A stretch of DNA of 64,000 nt. Origin: Gracilimonas sp040882225. Its GTDB lineage: Bacteria; Bacteroidota; Rhodothermia; Balneolales; Balneolaceae. A program made the translations under genes and the position numbers. Shown piece by piece: positions 56,538 to 64,000 of the stretch. A model generated the notes under the pieces. That model made no database searches and was not told the DNA's origin. It saw only the letters and a list, made by a program, of their open reading frames with translations. The stretch is taken from positions 124,001 to 188,000 of the forward strand of contig JBBEBR010000006.1 of NCBI GenBank assembly GCA_040882225.1, read 5' to 3'. The stretch's first letter is position 1, and every line of letters begins with the position of its first letter.

Positions 56538-57473
56538 ATGGAATCAATCAAAGTTTTTGCGCCCGCAACCGTAGCTAATGTGGCTTGTGGGTTTGATGTG
56601 CTCGGTTTTGCGCTCAACGGAATCGGCGATGAGCTCATCATCCGAAAGAAGGAAAAACCGGGATTGATTATTTCTGAAATCCATGGAGATAAAGAACTCT
56701 CGAAACAGCCGGAAGAAAATGTGCTAACGGTTTCGGCTCAGGCTTTGCTTGATGCTTTAGAAGACAAGCCGAATTTTGGTTTTGAGTTTGAACTCACCAA
56801 AAAAGTAAAGCCCGGCAGCGGACTCGGTTCCAGCGCTTCCAGTTCTGCCGCTGCTGTTTTTGGGTTGAATGAAATGCTTGGGAATCCATATTCAAAATCA
56901 GAATTGGTTCCCTTTGCCATGGCCGGCGAGAAACTTTCCTCAGGAATTCCGCATGCCGATAATGTGGCTCCTTCCCTGCTTGGAGGCTTTATTTTGATCA
57001 GAAGTTATACCCCACTCGATGTCGTTCACCTTGATTACCCCGATGATTTATTCGCAACCGTTGTGCATCCACAAATTGAGATTAAAACCTCGGATGCCAA
57101 AAAAATGCTCCGAAAGCAGATCGAGCTGAAAGATGCCATCACTCAATGGGGAAATATTGCGGGATTAGTGGCCGGATTAGCAAAACAGGATTACGAACTA
57201 ATTGGCCGTTCTTTGCAAGATGTTATCGCAGAGCCCATTCGCGGAATTTTGATTCCTTCTTTTTATGAAGCACAGAAATCAGCATTGGAATGTGGTGCAT
57301 TGGGATGCAGTATTTCGGGTTCGGGTCCCTCGATTTTTGCACTGAGCAGAGGCAGAAAAACCGCCGACTCTGTTTCAAAAGCTTTCCAGGATTTATACTC
57401 CAGAATCGGCCTCGATCATTTTGTCCACGTTTCATCCATCAACACGAAAGGGTGCGTTATCAATGAACAGTGA
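56538..57473 (+). CDS. thrB: Homoserine kinase
   Basis: 311 residues, GHMP kinase. It begins with FAPATVANVACGFDVLGFAL, and carries the ATP loop PGSGLGSSASSSAAA and C-terminal GCSISGSGPSIFALS. It phosphorylates homoserine to O-phosphohomoserine, the ThrC substrate. It starts 1 base after the thrA stop. Confidence 0.97.
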   Translation: MESIKVFAPATVANVACGFDVLGFALNGIGDELIIRKKEKPGLIISEIHGDKELSKQPEENVLTVSAQALLDALEDKPNFGFEFELTKKVKPGSGLGSSASSSAAAVFGLNEMLGNPYSKSELVPFAMAGEKLSSGIPHADNVAPSLLGGFILIRSYTPLDVVHLDYPDDLFATVVHPQIEIKTSDAKKMLRKQIELKDAITQWGNIAGLVAGLAKQDYELIGRSLQDVIAEPIRGILIPSFYEAQKSALECGALGCSISGSGPSIFALSRGRKTADSVSKAFQDLYSRIGLDHFVHVSSINTKGCVINEQ

Positions 57474-57475
57474 AC

Positions 57476-57510
57476 AGTTATCAGTTATCAGTTATCAGTT
57501 ATCAGTTATC
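57476..57510. repeat. Heptamer tandem repeat (AGTTATC)5
   Basis: Five perfect 7-base units and a partial sixth begin 3 bases after the thrB stop. Preceded by TGAACAGTGAACAG, a motif I associate with FCB intergenic repeats. Confidence 0.9.
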
Positions 57511-57565
57511 AGTTGGATCATTATTAAACTTCGAAGAGTCAAAAGCTATGACAACCTTCTAATTT

Positions 57566-57612
57566 GTCATTTCGACCGAATCTGCACCAGCAGATGACAG
57601 AGAAATCTAAAA
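57566..57612. repeat. Dispersed intergenic repeat between thrB and thrC
   Basis: A TTGTCATTTCGACCGAA stretch followed by TCTGC/GCAGA and GAGAAATCT. From memory this is a widespread FCB intergenic repeat framework. Its presence between thrB and thrC widens the spacing to 197 bases. Confidence 0.5.
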
Positions 57613-57670
57613 AAAACCGGTAAGCCATCAGCAGCATTTTTAATTCGCAAATACATCATTACTCTATCAA

Positions 57671-58957
57671 ATGAAATTCTACAGCACCAATCATAATTCG
57701 AAGCCGGCTTCCTTCCGTGAGGCTATTTTTGCCGGATTGCCCAATGACAATGGTTTATATATGCCGGAGGAAATTCCGAAGCTCTCCCCTGCTTTTTTTG
57801 ATGGATTGAGTGAGCTTTCTTTGCCTGAAATTGGATTAGAAATCCTGTGTCCCTTTATAGAAGGAGAAATTCCGGATGAACAACTTTCTGAAATTCTTGA
57901 TGAAACGTTGAATTTTGAACTTCCTCTTTTTGAGGTTGATGAGGATTTTTATTCCCTCGAACTATTTCATGGCCCTACTTTTGCTTTCAAGGATGTTGGC
58001 GCGCGTTTTCTTGCGAGATGTCTTGGATATTTCAGCCAGAAAGAGGATCAAAAACTAACGGTTTTGGTTGCTACTTCCGGTGATACCGGCAGCGCCGTTG
58101 CACAGGGATTTTATGGGATTCCAAATATAGAGGTGGTCATTTTATATCCTTCCGGTAAGGTGAGCAGGTTTCAGGAACAACAAATGGCAACTTTGGGCAA
58201 AAATATTACCGCTTTAGAAATAAAAGGTACTTTTGATGATTGTCAGAAGCTGGTTAAACAGGCTTTTTTGGATGAGGAACTAAAGAATCACAAGAAACTG
58301 ACTTCAGCCAATTCCATCAATATTGCGCGGTTATTGCCCCAAAGTATCTATTATTTTTATGCGCTTTCTCAACTTCAACCCGAAAAAAGAGAGCAGGTAG
58401 TTTTCTCTGTGCCAAGTGGCAATTATGGAAATCTTACTGCCGGAATTATCGCAAAACGCATGGGTTTGCCGGTGAAGCATTTTTTGGCTTGTTCAAATCA
58501 AAACAAAACGGTTACAGATTACCTGAACACTTCAGAATATAATCCGCGTCCAAGTATTCAAACCATTTCAAATGCGATGGATGTTGGTGATCCGAGTAAT
58601 TTTGCCCGAATGCTTGATTTGTTTTCCGGTTCGCATGAAAAAATGAGAAAGCAAATTTCTGGTTACTCTTATTCTGATGAAGAAACCCGTAAAGCTATTC
58701 GGGAAGTGTATAAACAAAAAGGCTATATCTTAGATCCGCATGGTGCCGTCGGTTATTTAGGTTTGAAGGAATATTTACAGGAAAATTCAGGAACGGGAAT
58801 ATTTCTTGAGACCGCTCATCCCTTCAAATTTAAAGAGGTAGTGGAAAAAGAAATCGACGAAAAGCTGAGTCCGGTTTTAGATTTCAAAGACAAGGAAAAG
58901 CAGTCGGTTTTACTCCCAAATAATTTTGAGGCCTTTCGGTCTTTTTTAGTGGAATGA
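57671..58957 (+). CDS. thrC: Threonine synthase
   Basis: 428 residues, PLP fold type II. FHGPTFAFKDVGARFLAR contains the PLP lysine; ATSGDTGSAVAQGF, TSANSINIARLLPQS and VPSGNYGNLTAG are the expected binding loops. It turns O-phosphohomoserine into threonine. It is the last gene of thrABC. The gap after thrB contains repeats, so it may also have its own promoter. Confidence 0.97.
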   Translation: MKFYSTNHNSKPASFREAIFAGLPNDNGLYMPEEIPKLSPAFFDGLSELSLPEIGLEILCPFIEGEIPDEQLSEILDETLNFELPLFEVDEDFYSLELFHGPTFAFKDVGARFLARCLGYFSQKEDQKLTVLVATSGDTGSAVAQGFYGIPNIEVVILYPSGKVSRFQEQQMATLGKNITALEIKGTFDDCQKLVKQAFLDEELKNHKKLTSANSINIARLLPQSIYYFYALSQLQPEKREQVVFSVPSGNYGNLTAGIIAKRMGLPVKHFLACSNQNKTVTDYLNTSEYNPRPSIQTISNAMDVGDPSNFARMLDLFSGSHEKMRKQISGYSYSDEETRKAIREVYKQKGYILDPHGAVGYLGLKEYLQENSGTGIFLETAHPFKFKEVVEKEIDEKLSPVLDFKDKEKQSVLLPNNFEAFRSFLVE

Positions 58958-58989
58958 AAGTTCATCAACCCAGATTCTTCTCCCGAAAT

Positions 58990-59013
58990 AACGGGATCAG
59001 AATGATCCGTTTC
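58990..59013. repeat. Hairpin after thrC
   Basis: ACGGGATCA-gaa-TGATCCGT (one bulge) followed by TTT, 33 bases beyond the thrC stop. It could be the operon terminator or part of a dispersed repeat that begins GATTCTTCTCCCG at 58973. Confidence 0.45.
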
Positions 59014-59075
59014 CCCTCGTCAAGAAGCTCAGGCTTCGCTTCTGCTAATTGAATATGATTTCAACTTAATACGGT

Positions 59076-59561
59076 TTACTCTTTTAAAGATCCAACAAAA
59101 GTATCTTGTGTCGGGTCTATAGCAGCTCCGATGGCAGCCAGCTTTTTTATTTTACCTTCCCCGTCTATTAATACCTTCATTGGCGTGGTGGGCAATAAAG
59201 CAAGATCAAATAAAATACCTGCAGAATCACGAGAGGCAGGAATAGTAATTTCTTCTTGATTTAAAAATGCTTGAAAGGTAGAAGCATACTTTTCTATAAT
59301 GATTAGCTGAATATTTAAGTCTGAATTTGTGCTTTGGTATTCATCCCACCACCTTAATTCTCCTAAAGCCGGAGAACATTCAGTGCTTTTCAAAACCAAC
59401 AAAATGGTATTCTTTAACGAACTGTCTTTAGTATCAGAGATTCTTTCCATGTAGGATTTCCAGTCGCTGTCTGTATTTTCATAGTAAGAGGAAAATTTCT
59501 TTGACTCACATCCGTGAAAAAATGCTATCCATGCAAACAGAAACCAGCTACTTTTTTTCAT
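59076..59561 (-). CDS. Redoxin-like lipoprotein with a single Cys
   Basis: About 161 residues from ATG 59561 (a 4-codon longer start exists at 59573). Signal peptide with FFHGC (Cys18). NTILLVLKSTECSPALGELR looks like a thioredoxin beta-strand and active-site turn, but with one Cys (about 62) instead of CxxC. LPTTPMKVLIDGEGKI is the cis-Pro region typical of the thioredoxin fold. Overlaps the upstream beta-propeller gene by 14 bases, so it is probably coupled to it. Redox or thiol-transfer role inferred only. Confidence 0.7.
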   Translation of the reverse strand: MKKSSWFLFAWIAFFHGCESKKFSSYYENTDSDWKSYMERISDTKDSSLKNTILLVLKSTECSPALGELRWWDEYQSTNSDLNIQLIIIEKYASTFQAFLNQEEITIPASRDSAGILFDLALLPTTPMKVLIDGEGKIKKLAAIGAAIDPTQDTFVGSLKE

Positions 59562-60618
59562 TCGTAATCTCATATACCCCTATGGTGTAATTATCAGGAT
59601 TGAAATCTTCGATGAAGTAAAGCTGGTTATTTTTTACTGCACCTAAGGTGTGTTCTACTGGAATTTCTTTGCTAAATTCGTATGTTTCTTTGTCATATAG
59701 AACTAAAATATTTTCTTTCGCTGAGTAATCATTTAAATCTATCCATTCTTTTGTAAGAATCTGCATGTGCTGAATAATAAAGTGATCAGTGACATATAAC
59801 CCTACATTCGAGGTTTGATTAACTGAACGGCGCTTTATTTCGCTAACCGGTAAAGTAGGATGAATTTCTTTTGTAGGTAAAGAATGGCTTTTACTTACTA
59901 TTCCAAAATACTCAGTTTTTTTGAAGTCAGATAAATCAAAAGCCTGTATATAAGGCGAAGTAGAGAGATTAGTATAAACCACATCCTTTTCTTCATCTAT
60001 AGCAATGTTGGTAAAATGTGTATAATGCCTGTCTTCTTCTGCAAACGAATCAAATGAGCCAAATACACTATCTACTTTTCCATCAAGATTTATTTGGGCT
60101 AAAAGGCGGGATTTTTCCGGTGTTAGCAGAAATTGAGATTCTATTATAGGAGTAATGATTTTTTGATTACTTATATGAGCTTCATATGGAATAGGACCAA
60201 AAGGGGCCTCGTCTAAAAAAGAGACGGATTTTATAACCTCTCCATTTAAATCGAAAGTTTTAAACAACCGCTGATTTAAATCAAAAACATAAACTTCATT
60301 ATTAGAAGTAATAGCAAAAGCATGCACAGAAATTAAACCCTTGGGTCCTTTTCCCCTCTCGCCTATTACATTTATAAAATTCCCTTCCCTATCATAAACA
60401 AATATCCTATCCTGAATCCGGTCGCTAAATACCAATAAATCTCCAGATTCACTTACTCTGAATTTTTCAACAAACCTTCCAAAAAGTGGTTCTGTTTTTT
60501 TAAGCGTAATTGTGGTGATATTATTTAAATGAACACCAGTTTCAACTACTGTGTTTGATTTCTTAGCGCAAGAAATCATAAGAACCAATATTATATTGAC
60601 AAGAATAGTTTTGGACAT
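59548..60618 (-). CDS. 6-bladed beta-propeller lipoprotein
   Basis: 356 residues. Lipobox MISC (Cys17); then repeated blades with FRVSESGDLLVFSDRIQDRI, FVYDREGNFINVIGERGKGP and VYVFDLNQRLFKTFDLNGE. The GxGxGP loop fits the 6-bladed propeller group common in Bacteroidota, often beside short NVEALA-type peptides. A short Cys-rich peptide gene is directly upstream and a redoxin-like gene overlaps its 3' end. The function is unknown; recognition of the peptide or a partner protein is an inference. Confidence 0.8.
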   Translation of the reverse strand: MSKTILVNIILVLMISCAKKSNTVVETGVHLNNITTITLKKTEPLFGRFVEKFRVSESGDLLVFSDRIQDRIFVYDREGNFINVIGERGKGPKGLISVHAFAITSNNEVYVFDLNQRLFKTFDLNGEVIKSVSFLDEAPFGPIPYEAHISNQKIITPIIESQFLLTPEKSRLLAQINLDGKVDSVFGSFDSFAEEDRHYTHFTNIAIDEEKDVVYTNLSTSPYIQAFDLSDFKKTEYFGIVSKSHSLPTKEIHPTLPVSEIKRRSVNQTSNVGLYVTDHFIIQHMQILTKEWIDLNDYSAKENILVLYDKETYEFSKEIPVEHTLGAVKNNQLYFIEDFNPDNYTIGVYEITNEKK

Positions 60619-60638
60619 TAGTTTTTTATGAAGATTTA

Positions 60639-60671
60639 TAAAAAGTAGGCTTGGCAGTTCCCAAGCCTACT
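60639..60671 (-). terminator. Intrinsic terminator between peptide and propeller genes
   Basis: AGTAGGCTTGG and CCAAGCCTACT form a perfect 11-base-pair stem. On the minus strand it is followed by TTTTTAT. It sits just after the peptide gene, so most transcripts may end there and produce more peptide than propeller. Confidence 0.85.
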
Positions 60672-60677
60672 AGTTTA

Positions 60678-60848
60678 TTAAATACAAATACAGTTTAATT
60701 TTGAATGATCATAGCAATCTGCAAAATCAGGTGCATAAACACAATTCACAACAGGATCAGCTTGTACTTTTTGTACATTCAGGAGGTAGATACCTCCAAT
60801 TATAAACAAACAAATTAGTAAAGGAAGTAGTGTTTTTAACTTATTCAT
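60678..60848 (-). CDS. Small exported Cys-rich peptide, NVEALA-like
   Basis: 56 residues. A Lys-positive start and a hydrophobic segment (residues 6-23) are followed by LLNVQKVQADP, then a mature part with four Cys at 36, 45, 53 and 55 (VVNC, FADC, NCICI). The NV...A motif after the hydrophobic segment and the downstream 6-bladed propeller gene resemble NVEALA peptides of Bacteroides. Two disulfides are possible. It has its own terminator. The NVEALA link is an inference from arrangement and a weak motif. Confidence 0.72.
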   Translation of the reverse strand: MNKLKTLLPLLICLFIIGGIYLLNVQKVQADPVVNCVYAPDFADCYDHSKLNCICI

Positions 60849-60916
60849 TATTTATCCGGTTAATTGATTATTCATTGATGATAATATCCTGCTCTTCTCT
60901 TAAATAATTATCATTA

Positions 60917-60958
60917 CTACATAGTTATTATGTAGCTGCTTCTAATATATATATATAT
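60917..60958. promoter_or_regulatory. Inverted repeat and (AT)n tract upstream of the peptide gene
   Basis: CTACATA-gttat-TATGTAG at 60917-60935 is a perfect palindrome about 70 bases before the peptide ATG. A run of seven AT units follows at 60945-60958. Possible operator or promoter region. No standard -7 element was recognised. Confidence 0.4.
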
Positions 60959-61130
60959 AGGATAAAGTCAATACATTATAAAGTATTAATAATATTAACA
61001 TCCATACCCAAAAAGGAATATGATGTGGGCATGTTAATGCCAACTTCCGACCAAATGATTGTACCCTTTTGCCCGTGAGCACCACATAATCATACGTTAT
61101 CAGTGTTCCATTAGGTTGGCAGAATAGTAG

Positions 61131-61465
61131 ATGAAGATTACGATACAACAGAACCTTTGCGTTCCTGTCTCTCATCACGAAGCTCTAACCTTCCTAACGA
61201 GGGTAAGCCGCGCCACACTTGTCTGGATTCTTCACTCCGCATTCGCTGCGTTCCCCATAGGGACAGGCAGAATGACACGCATCAGTAAAATCAGCGTAAT
61301 CAACGAAATCGGAGGTCAGCAACCATTTCCAACTCAGATTCTTCGGGAGTACCCTCAGAAGGACTGGTTAGTAACTGTTAAATCAAACTACATTCAACAG
61401 CTCAGCGAGCTGTTGAATTTAAAATCAGCATAATCAATGTAATCAGTGTAATCTGTGATCCTTTA
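61131..61465. repeat. Mosaic of dispersed intergenic repeats
   Basis: No gene is supported from 60960 to 61442. Recognisable repeat-like pieces are GGATTCTTCACTCCGCATTC/GCTGCG, a GACAGGCAGAATGACA tail, and a run of degenerate AATCAGNRTAATCAA units (about 61280-61300 and 61424-61460). A perfect hairpin TTCAACAGCTC/GAGCTGTTGAA lies at 61393-61417. The last piece enters the RND gene's 3' end. Confidence 0.6.
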
Positions 61466-64000
61466 CCCCCGTCATCAACAGCAACAAAATGGTACTCACC
61501 GATAATCCCCAGAAAACCACGATGGCTATATTCTCCCACAGTTCATCACCGCCCCAGAGCATCATGGGTAGCAATCCGGTGATGGTGGTGGTTGTGGTAA
61601 TCAAAATTGCCCGAAGCCGCTTTCGGTACACATACATCCAGCTTCGCAGGCCAAAAATGCCTTTCCTGTTTTCCAGCTGCTTTTGGTGATAGAGCAGAAT
61701 AGCGTTATTCACTACTACACCAATGCAAAGCAGAGAACCCGCAATAGCGCCGCGGTCGAAAGATAAATCATTCACGATAACGCCGAGCATTATCCCGATT
61801 ATACTATACGGAACTGCCATAATTACGAACATGGGATATTTGAAGCTTTCCAGAAGTGCGGAAACGATCATCCAGACACTTAAGATGCTTAGTAGCGCGA
61901 TGAAAAATAAATTCCTTGTGCTTTCATCTTGTGAAGAACTAAAAAAACCGCCTCCATAACTAATAGAAGCCCCAACGGGAACCGGCGTGCTTTCAATTAC
62001 TTGCTCAATAAAATCCGATCCCATCCGGTAATTTCCCAAATAATTAACATCCATCATTCGCTGATAAGATTGGTTATCCCTCCTGATTTCCGTCAGCCCT
62101 TTTTCTTTCACTATGGAACCGATTGTGGATAAATTGAAATTAACATTGCTGAACATTCTGGTTTTATCCAGCACATCCTCCCGGTAATTTCGGCCAGATT
62201 TCGTCCTCCCCAGCAAGTACATTTCTTTACCTTCAAATTCTATTCTTCCAAAGGGATTTTCAGGATTTAGGTCCAGAGCCAAGCTGGAAATTACTTCCCG
62301 CCGGTCAAGTCCCCGCGCTAAAATATCTTGCTCATCCAGTGCCAGTTTATACTGGAAAAAATCATCACGAGTCCAGTAGCCGCTTTTGTTGATGTCTACT
62401 TCCTGAACCCTGCGGCTGGTTTTCAGCCTTCGCTCTAAATCCTGAGCCAGGCCAAGCAATTCATCATAAGAATAACCATTTAAACGAATGGTGTGATTGG
62501 ATGAGCCGCCCCCAAAACCTGTGCTGATTCCCTGTCCCAAAACGGAAGAAACAGAAATACCTGAGTTTCCAGTACGGGCGGCAAGATACATGGCCTCTCC
62601 ATAAAAATAATAAGGCGCGGGAGTATTCAACGCTTCGGGATCTATAACAAACTGAACATTCGCCCCATAATCCTCCGAAAGATTAGCCTCATAATACAGA
62701 AAAGCATGTTCGTAGGGTTTTACTATAGTCTCATAATTCTTCACAATCTTATCAATTTCCGATAACGGCGTTCCTTGGGGCGTTCTAATGCTTACGTTTA
62801 CAGTTTCGTCATAATTTCTGCGCCAGGGACTTCCAAAATACGTTTCATTGGTGAATTTAAAGCTCAACCCGCCAATCCAGGGATCAATTGCATCACGATT
62901 ATCAAAATAACTTTGGGTGAATTCCGGCCACCAGGTTCCTTCTTCCGCATCCCACTCCGGTTCCTCGATGGCGAAAAAGGGAATTCCGAGCATAAATATC
63001 ACCCCAAAAATGAATACCCATCGCAGCCGTGCTTTCCATCTAAAACTGTGGAGCAGAATTCGATTCAGATAACCAGGGAACTTACTTATTTTGGCTTTTT
63101 TTGTTTTGAATGATGTAAGCCAAACCAGCGAATATGGAATCCAGGTGAAAGCGATTATTACCGAACTCACTAATGTGATAGTAAGTGCAGCAGCTAATGG
63201 AACCAGGAATATCCTCAATTCTTCAAGAGCAAAAAGCAGCGGTACGAAAATTCCAACAGTGGTAAAAGTACTCCCTAAAACCGGAACCACAGCTTTTGGG
63301 ATTTCTCTTTTGATGTGCTCCAATCTTGATTCTCTGTCAGCTGGTAAACCGGGATTCAGGTGCTCAAAAACCACAACGGCATTATCAATCAACATCCCCA
63401 ATGCAATCGTAATCCCGGCCAGTGTAATGATATTCAGGCTATAACCAATCAGGTACAAAACAATCATGCTGAGCAAAATCGAGAAGATAACGCTGCCGAT
63501 AATTATAACCGGTGCCCGAACTTTTCGGATGAATATTATCACCACCAAAAACACCAGGATTCCACTTAACACCGCCTGAAGTTGCAAGCGATCAAACTGC
63601 TCGCGAAGTTCTTCCGTGGAGTCGATAGTGAGCCTCAGAACCAGGCTTTCGGGAAGTTGAGCTTCCATCTCCTCCATCCGGCTTCTGATATCACGCGCCA
63701 GTTTAAAGGCATCGGCTCCGCTTTCTTTCACAAATTCGATGGTAAGAGCGGGATCACCATTTATGCGTTTGATGTATTTCGCCGGATAATCCTGAACGGA
63801 AACCGTGGCCACATCCGCAAGCTTTAACTGCTTCATGGAATTTGGTAGTTCAACAGGGAACGCTGATATTTCAGCAGTATTTCTGAATTTCGGCGAAATA
63901 ATGAGGCTGTATCTTGAATTTCCCTCATCTACATATCCCGTGGATCGCCAGCTCAGAAAATCACGAACCTGCACAAGAATTTGATTCGGCGACAGGTTAT
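61443..64000 (-). CDS. RND-family efflux transporter, partial (N-terminus off the right edge)
   Basis: The frame continues to the right edge (reading NLSPNQILVQVRDF before the internal GTG at 63974), so the N-terminus is missing. Seen: the porter region, TM4 with LGMLIDNAVVVFEH (one Asp followed by Asn where AcrB has two Asp), NNAILLYHQ, and TTTITGLLPM near the C-terminus. It is a heavy-metal/CusA- or AcrB-like proton-driven exporter with partners probably encoded to the right. The last five residues (DHRLH) are encoded by a dispersed repeat abutting TM12. Confidence 0.85.
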   Translation of the reverse strand, partial: NLSPNQILVQVRDFLSWRSTGYVDEGNSRYSLIISPKFRNTAEISAFPVELPNSMKQLKLADVATVSVQDYPAKYIKRINGDPALTIEFVKESGADAFKLARDIRSRMEEMEAQLPESLVLRLTIDSTEELREQFDRLQLQAVLSGILVFLVVIIFIRKVRAPVIIIGSVIFSILLSMIVLYLIGYSLNIITLAGITIALGMLIDNAVVVFEHLNPGLPADRESRLEHIKREIPKAVVPVLGSTFTTVGIFVPLLFALEELRIFLVPLAAALTITLVSSVIIAFTWIPYSLVWLTSFKTKKAKISKFPGYLNRILLHSFRWKARLRWVFIFGVIFMLGIPFFAIEEPEWDAEEGTWWPEFTQSYFDNRDAIDPWIGGLSFKFTNETYFGSPWRRNYDETVNVSIRTPQGTPLSEIDKIVKNYETIVKPYEHAFLYYEANLSEDYGANVQFVIDPEALNTPAPYYFYGEAMYLAARTGNSGISVSSVLGQGISTGFGGGSSNHTIRLNGYSYDELLGLAQDLERRLKTSRRVQEVDINKSGYWTRDDFFQYKLALDEQDILARGLDRREVISSLALDLNPENPFGRIEFEGKEMYLLGRTKSGRNYREDVLDKTRMFSNVNFNLSTIGSIVKEKGLTEIRRDNQSYQRMMDVNYLGNYRMGSDFIEQVIESTPVPVGASISYGGGFFSSSQDESTRNLFFIALLSILSVWMIVSALLESFKYPMFVIMAVPYSIIGIMLGVIVNDLSFDRGAIAGSLLCIGVVVNNAILLYHQKQLENRKGIFGLRSWMYVYRKRLRAILITTTTTITGLLPMMLWGGDELWENIAIVVFWGLSVSTILLLLMTGVKDHRLH

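Noticed and set aside
57476..57510. CRISPR-like array
   Set aside because: The units are 7 bases with no spacers, so it is a simple tandem repeat.
60945..60958. (AT)7 tract as a phase-variable promoter
   Set aside because: It is plausible, but no -7/-33 elements were found around it, so spacing effects cannot be argued.
61131..61433. 100-codon plus-strand frame
   Set aside because: It is made of dispersed repeat sequence and has no protein-like composition.

Overview
The window looks like chromosome of a member of the FCB group, most likely Balneolota (Balneola/Gracilimonas-like). This is inferred from moderately AT-rich DNA, weak Shine-Dalgarno sequences, Bacteroidota-type promoters (TTG ... 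TAnnTTTG) before both tRNA genes, many lipoproteins, a fused IcmF mutase and a RecBCD operon. No phylogenetic test could be run.

Layout: 1-1312 holds a partial aconitase. 1381-7281 holds an M50-like membrane protease, a DUF1761 protein, deoC with a two-gene ALDH16-type aldehyde dehydrogenase, a SPOR lipoprotein and a VTT/DedA-type membrane protein. 7295-9775 holds ychF, a PrpE-like phosphatase, nusB and tRNA-Val(GAC). 9877-11979 is a multi-PAS histidine kinase. 12135-23335 is the translation operon thrS-infC-(break)-rpmI-rplT-pheS-pheT, followed by a coiled-coil gene and zapA. It is interrupted by an opposite-strand CheB-CheR-PAS-histidine kinase gene. 23360-25616 holds ymdB, a LolD-like ATPase and a TPR membrane protein. 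25692-28874 is a duplicated lipoprotein locus carrying three broken copies of the 3' end of icmF. 28970-38949 holds lipoproteins, icmF, an alkaline phosphatase, a DEAD-box helicase and an FKBP isomerase. 39286-47677 is recC-recB-recD. 47810-48853 is a ParA/ribbon-helix-helix pair. 49043-53684 holds a thioesterase, an Hpt protein, galE, tRNA-Leu(CAA), a Nit-type amidase and an FAD oxidoreductase. 53906-58957 is the thr operon with a Thr/Ile-rich leader peptide. 59076-60848 encodes a small Cys-rich exported peptide, a 6-bladed beta-propeller lipoprotein and a redoxin-like lipoprotein. 61443-64000 is a partial RND transporter.

Most notable: (1) the CheB-CheR-kinase has an (AAGC)5 tract between its only plausible ATG and its conserved frame, and the two are one frame apart, which suggests a phase-variable gene read here in the OFF state; (2) three decayed copies of the icmF 3' end flank two near-identical lipoprotein genes, as if icmF were a repeated insertion site; (3) a palindromic repeat sits in frame inside pheT; (4) there is an NVEALA-like peptide/propeller locus; (5) the thr leader peptide; (6) infC appears to start with AUC; (7) ALDH16 is split into catalytic and pseudo-enzyme genes.
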